The notes: generated from the letters alone by a model not told the origin. Positions 1 through 9,413 are shown, counted from the first letter of the stretch. The stretch is 55,054 nucleotides of DNA from Roseovarius sp. (GCA_021775255.1 JAJFIA010000024.1:1-55054); one strand, 5' to 3'. A program made the numbers and translations.

Positions 1-107
1 GTACCTTCAAATACAATTCCACAGTATAAATCCCCAAACCCTCCCGAAACTTCGAAAGGGCCAAAGTGGCCGACTTTTACGCCGCCCGCGACAGCATTAT
101 GCCGTCG

Positions 108-503
108 CTACTGTGGCTTAGTATTGCTCCGCCGTTTACAGTCATATTGCGGGATCAGCGGATATAGCCTGCAGATTGTTGTGCGGGTGGCATGGTTGCA
201 GGCACAGCCCGGTTTGCGGCTTACAATGGTTTCATATTTGATGCTGCGCTTGCTGAGCTCGAAAGGGATGACCCGGTGATCATGATCGCCGAATTGTTCG
301 AGATAGCCGCGTGCCTTCATATACTCATATTCCCCGGGTAGCAGGGGAAGCTCATTAAAGTGTCCGGTGGCCATAAATTTGAACTGCGCCTTATGGCTGG
401 CAAAGCCGCTACAGCAATGCGCGTCACATAATTTGAAGCAATCTTTCTCATATACAAGGTCAGTTTGATAGATTTCATCAAAAATCTCATCGGTTGAGGT
501 CAT
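108..503 (-). CDS. YkgJ-like cysteine-cluster protein, possibly shortened
   Basis: The product is about 131 residues when started at the internal ATG at 503 (MTSTDEIFDE); an upstream start at 539 is also open. It carries Cys clusters of the kind seen in YkgJ-type zinc/iron-chelating proteins: an N-terminal DCFKLCDAHCC and a later GCAC...ICRLYPLIP block resembling the family's CRxYP motif. The function of this group is not established, so the label is structural only. It lies head-to-tail behind the SGNH esterase on the same strand, at the edge of the surface-glycan genes. The C-terminal tail after the CRLYP block is short and basic and ends at a TAG. Related proteins as I recall them continue further, so this one may be truncated, but I cannot verify that here. 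Confidence 0.6.
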   Translation of the reverse strand: MTSTDEIFDEIYQTDLVYEKDCFKLCDAHCCSGFASHKAQFKFMATGHFNELPLLPGEYEYMKARGYLEQFGDHDHRVIPFELSKRSIKYETIVSRKPGCACNHATRTTICRLYPLIPQYDCKRRSNTKPQ

Positions 504-678
504 GAGAGGCTCCATGTTTTTTACCGGGCGGCTGCACAAAAAAGGCGAGCTGGGGGATGCGTTTTGCTTGGGGGCGAATTTAGACGGAGTTCAGGGCAAA
601 AGCCAAGGCGGGAAAAAGCTGGAGCCGACATGCAGATACTTCCAGCATGGCGTGGTACTTGCAATTTGCGACATTCTT

Positions 679-1899
679 TTAACATTGGGCTTCAAAACCA
701 AGGGCCCATTTATATAACTTTTGTCCGGGCAGCCCCAACGACGATTTTTCCCAAATTTCGCGCAAAGCTCCGCCACCGACACAGAAACCGCTACCCTCAG
801 ATTTTTTAACATTGTTCAAATAGGCATAGCGTAAAAACACCGGATGATCCGGCAGATCTTCTATAAAGTAGACACAAATCTTCCGTGGCCCGGTCTGTTC
901 TACCGAGCTGATGGTTGTATTGTTGCCGGGAAATACAGAAAATCCATAATTCGGCAAGGATACAGGGTGCTGCGAAGCATCAATCACAAGTGGAGTCTGG
1001 CTGTCAAATTCAACGATGATTTTTCGGTTGCTGCGTGTGACCGTCTTGATCCGGGGCGCATAAAATTCCTCGTTCTTTTCCAAAGCGGTAATCGCATGAC
1101 CAAGAAGCTCACCCACAAGGATTTTTGCGTCTGCCCCCATATGCATCTCATCGCACAAAGGGTAGGCATAGCGCGCCATAATCACATGGATGTTCCGGGT
1201 TCTGTCTTCGATATCCAGCAAGGCAAGGCGATTTGGCCAGGCATTGCCATTCCCCGCAGTACTGCTTCCGCCGGCCTGCGATAACAGCCAAACGATGGGG
1301 ATGTCCAAATGTGCGATATCGCATTCCACATCAGCTATGAAATTATGTAGCTTGGCCAGGTAGCTGCGGCGTGTGTCACCCCGGTCAGATTCCTGATGGA
1401 CAAAATGCAGATAGATACGCTTGACTGGTATTTTGGTTTGCTCTGCTGTGTGCGCAATTTCTCTGATCGTTTGGATCAGGTTAAGATAGGTAGGTGCGTA
1501 TTCACGATGCTCATCGAGATAAATCCCGCCAAAACCATCCCCACCTATAAAGCGAAGCCCACCCTTGGCCTCTGAGCGGATAATAACCCTATCCGGTTTT
1601 TGGCTGCCTTCAGCCGCCATTATGCCAGCGCCGGCAGCCGCTCCAATGGACTGAATATCGACGGCAAGTTTTGCATCTGAACGCACAAATCCGGTAATAT
1701 CATCCTGCCTGTGAAGCCCCATCCAGCCGCGAAACCCAACCTGGTCATTCGGCATGACGACAGCATCGGATGCAAAAAACCCGTCAGCCTTTGCCGGTCC
1801 ATCATGATGCACATCGGCATTAGATTGACCGTAATGCATAAGTAAAAGGCTATAGGGTGCAGTTGTTATCTCTTGACGTTTTTTGTATTTTTTTGTCAC
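679..1899 (-). CDS. SGNH/SASA-type carbohydrate acetylesterase-like protein
   Basis: A 406-residue protein with the block I motif GQSNA near residue 24, whose Ser is the likely nucleophile, and a later HQESDRGD block near residue 168 that matches the QGESD-like block of sialate O-acetylesterase (SASA) enzymes. No signal peptide is visible, so it probably acts in the cytosol, for example removing O-acetyl groups from a glycan or precursor. I chose the GTG start at 1899 because GAGG lies about 7 bases upstream; a TTG at 1911 is the alternative. It points away from the glycan operon that starts at 2286 and may belong to the same surface-polysaccharide locus. The substrate cannot be told from the sequence. 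Confidence 0.65.
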   Translation of the reverse strand: MTKKYKKRQEITTAPYSLLLMHYGQSNADVHHDGPAKADGFFASDAVVMPNDQVGFRGWMGLHRQDDITGFVRSDAKLAVDIQSIGAAAGAGIMAAEGSQKPDRVIIRSEAKGGLRFIGGDGFGGIYLDEHREYAPTYLNLIQTIREIAHTAEQTKIPVKRIYLHFVHQESDRGDTRRSYLAKLHNFIADVECDIAHLDIPIVWLLSQAGGSSTAGNGNAWPNRLALLDIEDRTRNIHVIMARYAYPLCDEMHMGADAKILVGELLGHAITALEKNEEFYAPRIKTVTRSNRKIIVEFDSQTPLVIDASQHPVSLPNYGFSVFPGNNTTISSVEQTGPRKICVYFIEDLPDHPVFLRYAYLNNVKKSEGSGFCVGGGALREIWEKSSLGLPGQKLYKWALGFEAQC

Positions 1900-2285
1900 C
1901 TTTGCCCTCAATTATACTGGATAGAAATATGATCAGCACCTGGTTTTCTAAACGCCATGCTGCTTTCATTTTGCTACCTTTCAAGTTCTACAGTAGACAG
2001 TATCACGTTTCCAGAGTCATGCGATAAGCATTGCTGTCGTAACTTTTGTTCATTGCCCGGAAGTTAATTGCAAAGCATGATAGAAAAACGGATCATCAGG
2101 CCGACTGGTTGTAGTTTGACACATATACTAGCAATACTGAGCAAACCAGCGCTGGGTAAGGAAATAATGGCGTTTTAGGGAGGATTAAAAGCACCCCCCA
2201 ACAGGGTTTGCCATTGAGGATCAATTTCTCTAAAGCTATGGCCTTGTATAAGGCTGGCCAATCCCGGACACTCAAGGCAGAACCC
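1900..2285. other. Intergenic, AT-rich divergent promoter region
   Basis: About 385 bases between the divergent esterase and the glycan operon. It is clearly more AT-rich than the flanking genes and must hold promoters for both directions. A TTGACA hexamer occurs at 2116-2121, but I found no well-spaced -10 element behind it. No RNA gene or convincing small gene was seen. Confidence 0.4.
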
Positions 2286-3458
2286 ATGCGCATAGGCGTG
2301 ATCCTCAACCATTATGAGCCGCATCAGGTGCCGCATGTCACCCCCTTTGCCTTTGCCCTGTCGCGGCTGCGGCCCGGCTGGGTGGTGGATATCTTGTGCT
2401 CGACCCGCGCCGAGATGGATTTTGCCCGCGAAATCGCCACCCGGTTTGCGGATCATCAGGTCAATATCCTGCCCCTCAAAGTGCCGCTTTTTCTCCGCCT
2501 CGCTGACCCGCTTTTGCGTCAGGTCATCTTCGCCCGCAAAATTGCCACCCTCAAAGCCAATCTGCGGCAGCTTTCGGGATATGACGCGCTGATCATGCCT
2601 GAAATGACCTCACTGGCCCTGCGCCGCGCGCCGGGCATGGCAAATGTCAGGATGATCTTTACCGGCCACGGGGCCGGTGATCTTTATGACAACCCCTTTG
2701 GCATGTTTGATCAACGGGTCGAGAGCTTTGATCTGGTGTTGCTGCAAGGCCGCCGTATTGCCCGCGCCCTGGCCGCCGAGGGGCGGCTGCGCGATACCTG
2801 CCATGCGGTTATCGGCTATCCCAAATACGAGGCGGTGCCGCAAACTCCCCTGCGTCTTTTTGACAACGACAAGCCGGTGGTGGTCTATAATCCCACCCAA
2901 AACCCGCGCGGCAGTTCCTGGCATAAATTCGGCACTAAGGTTCTTGACCGTCTGGCCGCGCGCAATGATCTCAACGTGATTTTCGCCCCCCATGCGCTTT
3001 TGTTCAAACGTAGCTGGACCCGTGGCGCACGCCTGCCCGGGCGGTTTTGCACTCATCCCCGGCTGAAGATTGATCTCGGCTCTCGCGCCTCTTCGGATAT
3101 GACCTATCTGCGCGCCGCCGATCTTTATCTCGGCGATCAGTCCAGTCAGGTTTATGAGTTCATCAACCGCCCCCGGCCATGCGTGTTTCTAAATCCCGAT
3201 GGGGCCAACTGGCAGGGTAACCCATCCTATCGCTCCTGGACATTCGGCCCGGTTGTCGAGCGGATGGCTGAATTTGATGCAGCCCTTGACGCGGCCCTTA
3301 CGGATTTTGACAACTGGCAACCGGCGCAACAGGCGGCCCTTGAGGAGGATGCCATCGGGCAGGAAGCCCCCTTCGCTGATGCCCCCGCCTCGGAACGTGG
3401 CGCGCGGGCGATTGCGGAATTCATCGAACAAGGCACCCTGCCGGAGCGCTGGAGATGA
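2286..3458 (+). CDS. CDP-glycerol glycerophosphotransferase-like (TagB/TagF-type) enzyme
   Basis: A 390-residue protein when started at the ATG at 2286 (MRIGVILNHY), which fits the beginning of a Rossmann-like GT-B domain; an upstream in-frame start at 2208 would add a poor 26-residue extension. The C-terminal half has the look of the TagB/TagF family: a VVYNPTQNP strand, a FAPHALLFK segment, and then a D-x-SSQVYEF block (GDQSSQVYEF), where such enzymes bind the CDP-polyol donor. The likely role is transfer of a phosphopolyol to a surface glycan or lipid. Its stop overlaps the start of the next gene by 4 bases (ATGA), so the two are probably translated together. The acceptor and donor are unknown. 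Confidence 0.6.
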   Translation: MRIGVILNHYEPHQVPHVTPFAFALSRLRPGWVVDILCSTRAEMDFAREIATRFADHQVNILPLKVPLFLRLADPLLRQVIFARKIATLKANLRQLSGYDALIMPEMTSLALRRAPGMANVRMIFTGHGAGDLYDNPFGMFDQRVESFDLVLLQGRRIARALAAEGRLRDTCHAVIGYPKYEAVPQTPLRLFDNDKPVVVYNPTQNPRGSSWHKFGTKVLDRLAARNDLNVIFAPHALLFKRSWTRGARLPGRFCTHPRLKIDLGSRASSDMTYLRAADLYLGDQSSQVYEFINRPRPCVFLNPDGANWQGNPSYRSWTFGPVVERMAEFDAALDAALTDFDNWQPAQQAALEEDAIGQEAPFADAPASERGARAIAEFIEQGTLPERWR

Positions 3459-4627
3459 GCCATCCGCTCAACACCAAGCCACCCGAGGATGCCGTGGTGG
3501 TTATCCCCGGACCCACGGACACCAATAGCACCGCATTGATCAACGCGCTGTGCAACAGCCCCCGGCGGCTTTCGGTTGTGCTGGTGGCCGCAACGCCGGA
3601 TGAGGCAACCGCGCTGGCCCGGCAATATCCGCGCGCCTATGTGCATCAGTCCGGTCCGGGGCTGTTGGCCGCCCGCCTGCGGGCGCGGGTGATCCTGCGG
3701 CTTGATTCCGGGGCAAATCCGCAACGGCTGATAACCCGGGCCATTCGGCGCGGCTTGCCGGTGTTTGGCCTGTCCGGCACTAGGCCCCTGTCACTGAAGG
3801 CCCTGTCGCCCTCGGCCGCGGATGGATTGCCCAAGACAGACGATCCAGCAGCACTGGCTGATCACCTGATTACAGCCATGGGGTTTGAGCGTGGGGACGG
3901 CCCCCTGCAGGGAAGTATTGCCCGCTGGGCGCAGCGGCGAATGCACGGGCGCGCGCGCGCCCTTTTCTCGCCGCTTGCGCGCCGCATCGACAGCCCCGAA
4001 GCCCTTGCCGCCCGCCTAGGTAATCCGCACATCATCATGTGCCTTGGAAATGGCCCCACATCGGCCGATCCGCGGCTGGAATCCCTGCCCCATGACGCGC
4101 TTTTGCGGGTCAATCATCAATGGATGCAGGATGGCTATATGACCGGGGCCGATATGATTTTCGCCGGGGTCAAGCGCTCGATGCGGGCGGCGGGGCCTGC
4201 GCTGATCGGTGTGGCGTCCCTGCGCAAGGAAGAAGCGCTTTTGGGTGCCCGCCTGCTGGCCCCGTGGCATGGGCGATTGCGCTATGCGGTGATCGAGGAA
4301 ATTGCCGATCTTGGCGATGCCCTGCACGGCCATCCCCGCCCCACCACCGGTGCGGTAATGCTGGCCGCTGCCATTGCCCTTGCGCCAAAACGCCTGATTG
4401 TTGCCGGGATGGATATGTTTGCCGATAAAGCCGGTGCCTATCCCGGCCGCCATGACGCGGTAAACGCCTATAGCGCCGCCCATGACCGGCAAACCGACAC
4501 GGATTTCATCCACAGCCATCTCACCCGTTATGAGGGCGAAATCATGACTCTCAGCCCCGCCTTTTTGAAGCTTGCGCAAAGTGTCGCAGACCGCCAATTT
4601 ACGCTTGTAAAACCCTCTCAGGCTTGA
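3455..4627 (+). CDS. GT29 sialyltransferase-like glycosyltransferase with extra N-terminal domain
   Basis: A 390-residue protein. The C-terminal part holds motifs like those of GT29/sialyltransferase-type folds: CLGNGPTSAD around residues 196-205 (nucleotide-sugar loop), then RVNHQWM, and PTTGAVMLAAAIAL near residue 285 followed by LIVAGMDMF. The first roughly 140 residues are a separate alpha/beta domain with no motif I recognise. The gene overlaps the preceding CDP-glycerol transferase-like gene by 4 bases, so the two enzymes probably act on the same product. The sugar donor is not settled: no CMP-sialate synthetase is present in the window. Bacterial proteins of this kind are often annotated simply as glycosyltransferases. 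Confidence 0.5.
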   Translation: MSHPLNTKPPEDAVVVIPGPTDTNSTALINALCNSPRRLSVVLVAATPDEATALARQYPRAYVHQSGPGLLAARLRARVILRLDSGANPQRLITRAIRRGLPVFGLSGTRPLSLKALSPSAADGLPKTDDPAALADHLITAMGFERGDGPLQGSIARWAQRRMHGRARALFSPLARRIDSPEALAARLGNPHIIMCLGNGPTSADPRLESLPHDALLRVNHQWMQDGYMTGADMIFAGVKRSMRAAGPALIGVASLRKEEALLGARLLAPWHGRLRYAVIEEIADLGDALHGHPRPTTGAVMLAAAIALAPKRLIVAGMDMFADKAGAYPGRHDAVNAYSAAHDRQTDTDFIHSHLTRYEGEIMTLSPAFLKLAQSVADRQFTLVKPSQA

Positions 4628-4696
4628 CTCTGTAGCAATCCTCGCAGATGTGAGGGCCAATCCCGCATCCGATGAGATAGCGAAAGGTCATACAAG

Positions 4697-6091
4697 ATGA
4701 AAAAGATGAAAAATCCGTATAAAACCCATTGGTATCACCGTCAGGTATCCTATTGGCTGAACAAGGATCTGGAACGCGATTCCGGCGATATTGAGGATAT
4801 GGAAGTTATCCGCCTCGATCCCCTGCCCGGCACCACGCCCTCGAAAAAGCCACCGGTGCGGATATTTCTGGGCACCGAACCCGGCCAGTACCGCGCCACC
4901 CGGATTTTTGTCTGGTCGGTGATGCAAGCCCGTAATCCGGCCCGGGCCTATGAGGTTCACCTGATGTCAAACGCCACTGGTATTTCGCGCGAGGGCTGGA
5001 AAACCGGTTTTACCAATTACCGCTATGCCATCCCCTTCTGGGCGGGCAACAAGGGCCGGGCGATTTATAATGATGTTGATCAGATATACCTGCAGGATCC
5101 TGCCGGACTTTTTGACATGGACACGAAAGGCAAGGGCATTCTGGCGATCTCGGCCAAGGAAAACGCGGTCATGCTGATTGATTGCGAAAAGATGGCCAAT
5201 CTGTGGACAATCGAGGATGTGCGCGCCGGCAAGAAACACGACCATTTCAAAGGGGCGATGGTTAAGGCCGACATGTTTGGCGAAATGCCCGGCACCTGGA
5301 ATTCGCGCGATGCCGAACACCCTCAGGAAGAAATAAACTGCCTGCATTACACCACCTTGCATTCACAGCCATGGAAGCCCTTTCCCGCCTATCTGCGCTA
5401 CCGCGAAGGCCCGCTTTACAGCCTTTGGCATGATATGGAAAAAGCCGCCGACAAGGCCGGGTATCTGCTCTATACCAAAGAGCATCCCAGCAAGGAATTT
5501 GGCCGTCTGATCGCGCAATATCAGCAGATGCACGAAACCCCCGAAACCTTTGCCGGCTATCAGATCAAGAAGCATTTCAAAACTGTGGCCGATCTGGCGA
5601 AAGCCACCGGTGCAACTGAAATCCTCGATTACGGCTCGGGCAAGGCGATCAACTATCAAACCATCCAAGGCGAGCCGGAAAATAGCCCCTACCGCCAGTC
5701 CGAATCTCTGCCCGGCCTGCGCATCCGCTGCTATGATCCGGGCCACGCGCCTTTTGCCGATATTGGCGAAGGCCCTTATGGCGGGGTGATCTCAACCGAT
5801 GTGGTCGAACATCTGTCGCCTCTGGATGTGCCCTGGGTCATTGACGAGATGTTTTCCCATGCCGGCGGTTTCGTGATGATCGTCGCGGCCTGCTATCCGG
5901 CGATCAAGATCCTGCCGGACGGGCGCAACGCGCACACAACTATGCAACCGCCCTATTGGTGGCATGTGCAGATGGCTCTGGCCGCGCGCCGCTATCCGAA
6001 TGTGCGCTGGACGCTGATCTGTGAGGAAAAGGGCAAACTGGGGCGGCGGCAGAGCGTGTTCAGCGAAAAATCGCCGTCACCGCTGGATTGA
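4697..6091 (+). CDS. Bifunctional glycosyltransferase (DxD) fused to SAM methyltransferase
   Basis: A 464-residue two-domain protein. The N-terminal half resembles a GT8-like glycosyltransferase: the strand RIFLGTEPGQ near residue 55 is followed by RAIYNDVDQIYL with the metal-binding D126-V-D128. The C-terminal part (from about residue 290) is a class I SAM-dependent methyltransferase, with ILDYGSGK at 309-316 as motif I and STDVVEHL near 366 as the post-motif acidic/His block. The start at 4697 has AAAGGT about 8 bases upstream. It sits between the GT29-like gene and the flippase gene. A fusion suggests that the sugar added is then methylated, for example as a capping residue, but the order of the reactions is an inference. 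Confidence 0.65.
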   Translation: MKKMKNPYKTHWYHRQVSYWLNKDLERDSGDIEDMEVIRLDPLPGTTPSKKPPVRIFLGTEPGQYRATRIFVWSVMQARNPARAYEVHLMSNATGISREGWKTGFTNYRYAIPFWAGNKGRAIYNDVDQIYLQDPAGLFDMDTKGKGILAISAKENAVMLIDCEKMANLWTIEDVRAGKKHDHFKGAMVKADMFGEMPGTWNSRDAEHPQEEINCLHYTTLHSQPWKPFPAYLRYREGPLYSLWHDMEKAADKAGYLLYTKEHPSKEFGRLIAQYQQMHETPETFAGYQIKKHFKTVADLAKATGATEILDYGSGKAINYQTIQGEPENSPYRQSESLPGLRIRCYDPGHAPFADIGEGPYGGVISTDVVEHLSPLDVPWVIDEMFSHAGGFVMIVAACYPAIKILPDGRNAHTTMQPPYWWHVQMALAARRYPNVRWTLICEEKGKLGRRQSVFSEKSPSPLD

Positions 6092-6124
6092 GGCCAGGCG
6101 CCGCATGATCCACACAGGCCCTAC

Positions 6125-7459
6125 ATGAGTCATAAAGAAATTCACCGACGCTTTTTGCATAATGCCGGCCTGATCGTGGGCGGCAGGATGACATTCGGCC
6201 TGCTGAACCTTGGCACCAATGCCATCATCCTGCACAGCTTTGGCGCGGCGGATCTGGGCATGTTGATGCTTCTGGTCGCCTATATCCGGCTGTTTGCCGA
6301 AGTGGTGAAGTTCGAATCCTGGCAGGCTGTGTTGCGCTTTGGCGTGATCGCACAGGACCGGGGCGAAGACAATCAACTGCGCCGCCTGATCGGCCTGGCC
6401 CTGAGCGTTGATTTTGTCACCATGCTGCTGGCGATTATCGCCTCGATCCTGCTGATCCCATACGCGGCAGGATGGTTTGGCTGGAACGATCAGATCACCA
6501 GTGTCGCACCATGGTTCATGATCCTGATCGTGTTTGTTACCAACGCCACCCCGAACGGCGTGCTGCGGCTATTCGACCGGGTTGAGATCATCGCCCTGCA
6601 ACACGGCATCAACGCGATGGTGCGGTTTGTGCTGGTGATGGGGGCGGTGATCCTGGGCGGCTCGGTGCTGCATCTGGCCTGGGCCTGGTTTATCGCCTTT
6701 GCAATCAGCGGCTCGGTTACCATGCTGGTATGCGCCTATGAGCTGATCAAACGCGATTTGCGGCCCCTGATTTCGCTCAGATGGCGCAAGACAGGCCGGA
6801 TTTTCCCGGGCATCTGGCATTTCCTGATGATGTCCAACCTGATCAGCTCGGGGCCACTGCTGGTGACCCATGTGACCACGCTGTTTGTCGGTGCGCAACT
6901 TGGATCGGCGCAGGCGGCGGTGCTGAACCTTGCGCGGCAGATTGCCTCGGGTATCACCACACCGGCGCGGCTGCTTGGGCCATTGATGTTGCCGGATTAT
7001 TCCCGCTTGTCAGGACGGGGTGACTGGACCGGGCTGCGCGATCTTCTGGTGCAGCAATTAAAGATCACAGCCATTGCTGCCCTTGGCGGAGGGGTAATCC
7101 TGTTCGCGGTGTTGCCCTTTGTTGTGGATACGCTTTTCGGAGCCGAGATGCTGGCGCATATCTGGCTTTTCCGGCTGCTGCTTCTGACAGCATTGATCAA
7201 TACGCTCGGCTTTTCCCTGCATCACGCAATGTTTTCGGCCAACAAGGGTGGCACCGCCCTGCTGACGCAGATTGCGGCGATGACGGTTTATTTCACCATC
7301 ATGTTTAGCGGCATTTGGGTCATCGGGCTGAACGCGGTAGGCTTGGCGATGATCGGCTTTGCCATCACAGCACGCGGGCTTACATTTCTGATCGGTCGCC
7401 GCCTGTTGAAAAAACGCATAAAACGATCCAGACTAACGGATGATCAACCCCACATCTGA
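6125..7459 (+). CDS. Polysaccharide flippase (Wzx/MATE-like, MOP superfamily)
   Basis: A 444-residue integral membrane protein with about 12 to 14 hydrophobic segments spread over its whole length, starting right after an amphipathic N-terminus (IHRRFLHNAGLIVGG). Length and topology fit the polysaccharide-specific transport family of the MOP superfamily, which flips lipid-linked glycans across the inner membrane. It follows the glycosyltransferase-methyltransferase fusion by 33 bases and precedes a TupA-like gene, so it probably exports the glycan built by genes 2286-6091. No polymerase (Wzy-like) gene was recognised nearby. The substrate could be an oligosaccharide on undecaprenyl phosphate; given the neighbouring sphingolipid genes, a ceramide-linked glycan is possible but speculative. 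Confidence 0.75.
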   Translation: MSHKEIHRRFLHNAGLIVGGRMTFGLLNLGTNAIILHSFGAADLGMLMLLVAYIRLFAEVVKFESWQAVLRFGVIAQDRGEDNQLRRLIGLALSVDFVTMLLAIIASILLIPYAAGWFGWNDQITSVAPWFMILIVFVTNATPNGVLRLFDRVEIIALQHGINAMVRFVLVMGAVILGGSVLHLAWAWFIAFAISGSVTMLVCAYELIKRDLRPLISLRWRKTGRIFPGIWHFLMMSNLISSGPLLVTHVTTLFVGAQLGSAQAAVLNLARQIASGITTPARLLGPLMLPDYSRLSGRGDWTGLRDLLVQQLKITAIAALGGGVILFAVLPFVVDTLFGAEMLAHIWLFRLLLLTALINTLGFSLHHAMFSANKGGTALLTQIAAMTVYFTIMFSGIWVIGLNAVGLAMIGFAITARGLTFLIGRRLLKKRIKRSRLTDDQPHI

Positions 7460-7569
7460 GTTTGCAAACGCCCATTATCAAAACGCCCATACAGATCCGA
7501 GAATGGTTGAAACCCGCGGGTAAGCCATTCCAAGAGACCCACCAGAAAAACGGAAAGCAATATTGAGCC

Positions 7570-8496
7570 ATGCAAATCAATTTCAAAGAATTTCTGGCCC
7601 GGTATGCATCGGGTTTGCGCTCAACCCGCCACATTGAGGCGCGTCTGCGATTTCCACGCATGGATTTCTATGAGGCGCTGACCCGGGTCACGTACAAGAA
7701 AATTTTCGGGGTCTGGCCCGATCTTGAGAACCCACGCACCCTCAGCGAAAAGATGTGCTGGCTGAAGATCAATGACAAGCGGCCGGAAAACACAGTGATT
7801 ACCGATAAATACCGGATGCGCGGCTATGCCGAAAGCCTCGGCCTTGGGCATCTGCTGAATCAACTGCTTGGGGTCTGGGATTCTGCCGCCGAGATTGATT
7901 TCAACAGCTTGCCAGATGCCTATGCACTCAAAATCTCGAATGGCAGCGCAATGAATGTGATCAAGGCCCCCGCTGCGCCCCTTGATCAGGCCGCCACACG
8001 TCGACAGCTTGACCGCTGGCAGAGCATCAACATGGCCGATCATAAGGGCGAGTGGTATTATGCCCATTCACCCTCGCGCATTATCGCCGAGCGTTACCTT
8101 GATAATGGCGGCGGAGACCTGTGGGATTACAAGCTGTTCGTGTTCAACGGTGAAACCCGCTTTATCCAATATTGTGAAAGCCGCTATAGCGGCATACGCA
8201 GCCTTTTTCTGTCTCCTGAGTGGGAGCCGATGCCTTTCACATATGACCGCTTCGCGCCTTTTGATCCACCGCCACCAAAGCCCGATCAGCTGGATGAAAT
8301 GCTCGAATCAGCGCGCATCCTTTCGCAGGGTTTCGCGCTTGTACGGGTCGACTATTATATCCATGATAATCGCCTGTTGCTGGGGGAAATGTCGCTCAAC
8401 CCGGTTGGCGGCTATACCCCCTTCACCCCCGAGGAATGGCACCTTAAAATTGGCGATTGGCTGGAGCTTCCCGACAAGGCAGCGATTGCGGCCTAG
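7570..8496 (+). CDS. TupA-like ATP-grasp family protein
   Basis: A 308-residue protein that resembles the TupA-like ATP-grasp family named after teichuronopeptide synthesis. Visible features are LSEKMCWLKINDKRP near residue 58, typical of the family's N-terminus, TDKYRMRGYAESLG, a central KISNGSAMNVIK segment likely to be an ATP-grasp nucleotide loop, and a C-terminal VRVDYYI...LLLGEMSLNP block with acidic residues that would bind Mg-ATP. Members are usually found in capsule or exopolysaccharide clusters and may ligate amino acids to uronic acids; the substrate here is unknown. The stop codon overlaps the stop of the convergent Tam41-like gene by a few bases (8493-8496), so the glycan and sphingolipid blocks meet tail to tail. 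Confidence 0.65.
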   Translation: MQINFKEFLARYASGLRSTRHIEARLRFPRMDFYEALTRVTYKKIFGVWPDLENPRTLSEKMCWLKINDKRPENTVITDKYRMRGYAESLGLGHLLNQLLGVWDSAAEIDFNSLPDAYALKISNGSAMNVIKAPAAPLDQAATRRQLDRWQSINMADHKGEWYYAHSPSRIIAERYLDNGGGDLWDYKLFVFNGETRFIQYCESRYSGIRSLFLSPEWEPMPFTYDRFAPFDPPPPKPDQLDEMLESARILSQGFALVRVDYYIHDNRLLLGEMSLNPVGGYTPFTPEEWHLKIGDWLELPDKAAIAA

Positions 8497-9413
8497 CGAA
8501 ACGCCCCGGCGCGCCAGAGCCGCCAGGCCAGTTTGGGCGCGTGCAGCACCGGATGGCGGCGCTCGGCGGCGCTGACCTCAATCTCAACCCCGGAATGGCT
8601 GGCCACCTTTTCAAGGATGTAATCCAGACCCGCATCAAACGTGGTTGCCGCCTTGAGCACCCGCAGCATCCCAAGCGGCTTGCCGATGATCCGGCGCAGC
8701 AGCCATTTGGCCCGGCAAGTGGCGCGGCGCAGCCCCCCCATATCGGGCAGCTCCCCATGCGGCACAATGATCTGCGACAGCCGGGCATAGCGCTTGGGAA
8801 ACCGCGCGACAATTTCGGCGGCGCGCGGGCCGGGGCTTTCGGGGCGCAGCTCGGTGCGGTAGCTTTCTTGCAACCCGCGCGCCCAGATGTCGCCGGGGGC
8901 TACCGGACCGCTCAGAAGCGGCGTCACCTCAGCCGCGAAATGGCGGCAGGCTTTGGCCAGCACCTCGATCAGCCGCGCCCGCAGCACGGGATCCTCGGCA
9001 ATAACGATCACCGGCTGTGAAAACCGCGCCCACAGCATTGATTCAAGCGATCCGCCCCCGGCCCGGCGCATAAACGCCGCCTGTGAAATCACCGCGTATT
9101 TACTGCGAAGTTTAACGCCCCCCGCATCGGTAACGGCCATGAAATGCACATTTGGCGGCAGCAGCCATGCCCCAAGGCTTTTGAGGCCAAGGCCATAGAT
9201 CGCGCGGTAATTTTCCACGATTACATAGAAATCCAGCATCTTCTCTGCGGCGTCCCCTTCGCGCAGGGCCGATCCGTAAAACACCAGCGCCCGCACCATT
9301 GGGCCATGCCGGGTGCGGATTGCCTCGGCCATGGCCTGAGCCGGGGGCGATAGCGGCCCCTGATCCGCCTCGATCACCTGCCTGATCGCCGCCAGTTCAC
9401 CCGCCTTTTTCAT
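8493..9413 (-). CDS. Tam41-like phosphatidate (ceramide-phosphate?) cytidylyltransferase
   Basis: A 306-residue nucleotidyltransferase-fold protein. Motifs resemble the mitochondrial CDP-diacylglycerol synthase Tam41: LVFYGSALREG at 43-53 (GS of the polymerase-beta fold), MLDFYVIVE at 59-67 with the metal-binding Asp, and KYAVIS...SLESMLWARFSQPVIVI at 105-137, which matches the Tam41 KYGVIS...DL..W..LY.AGR..KPV block. Known Tam41 transfers CMP from CTP to phosphatidic acid. Its start overlaps the stop of a lipid kinase gene by 4 bases, and both follow LptF/LptG-like genes in one operon. From this I infer that the substrate may be ceramide-1-phosphate, giving CDP-ceramide. An ordinary CDP-DAG role is the alternative; the main bacterial CdsA is an unrelated membrane enzyme and is not present here. 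Confidence 0.6.
   Translation of the reverse strand: MKKAGELAAIRQVIEADQGPLSPPAQAMAEAIRTRHGPMVRALVFYGSALREGDAAEKMLDFYVIVENYRAIYGLGLKSLGAWLLPPNVHFMAVTDAGGVKLRSKYAVISQAAFMRRAGGGSLESMLWARFSQPVIVIAEDPVLRARLIEVLAKACRHFAAEVTPLLSGPVAPGDIWARGLQESYRTELRPESPGPRAAEIVARFPKRYARLSQIIVPHGELPDMGGLRRATCRAKWLLRRIIGKPLGMLRVLKAATTFDAGLDYILEKVASHSGVEIEVSAAERRHPVLHAPKLAWRLWRAGAFR

Noticed and set aside
2116..2144. TTGACA hexamer as a promoter for the glycan operon
   Set aside because: No -10 hexamer was found at 16-18 bases; AATACT is only 11 bases away.
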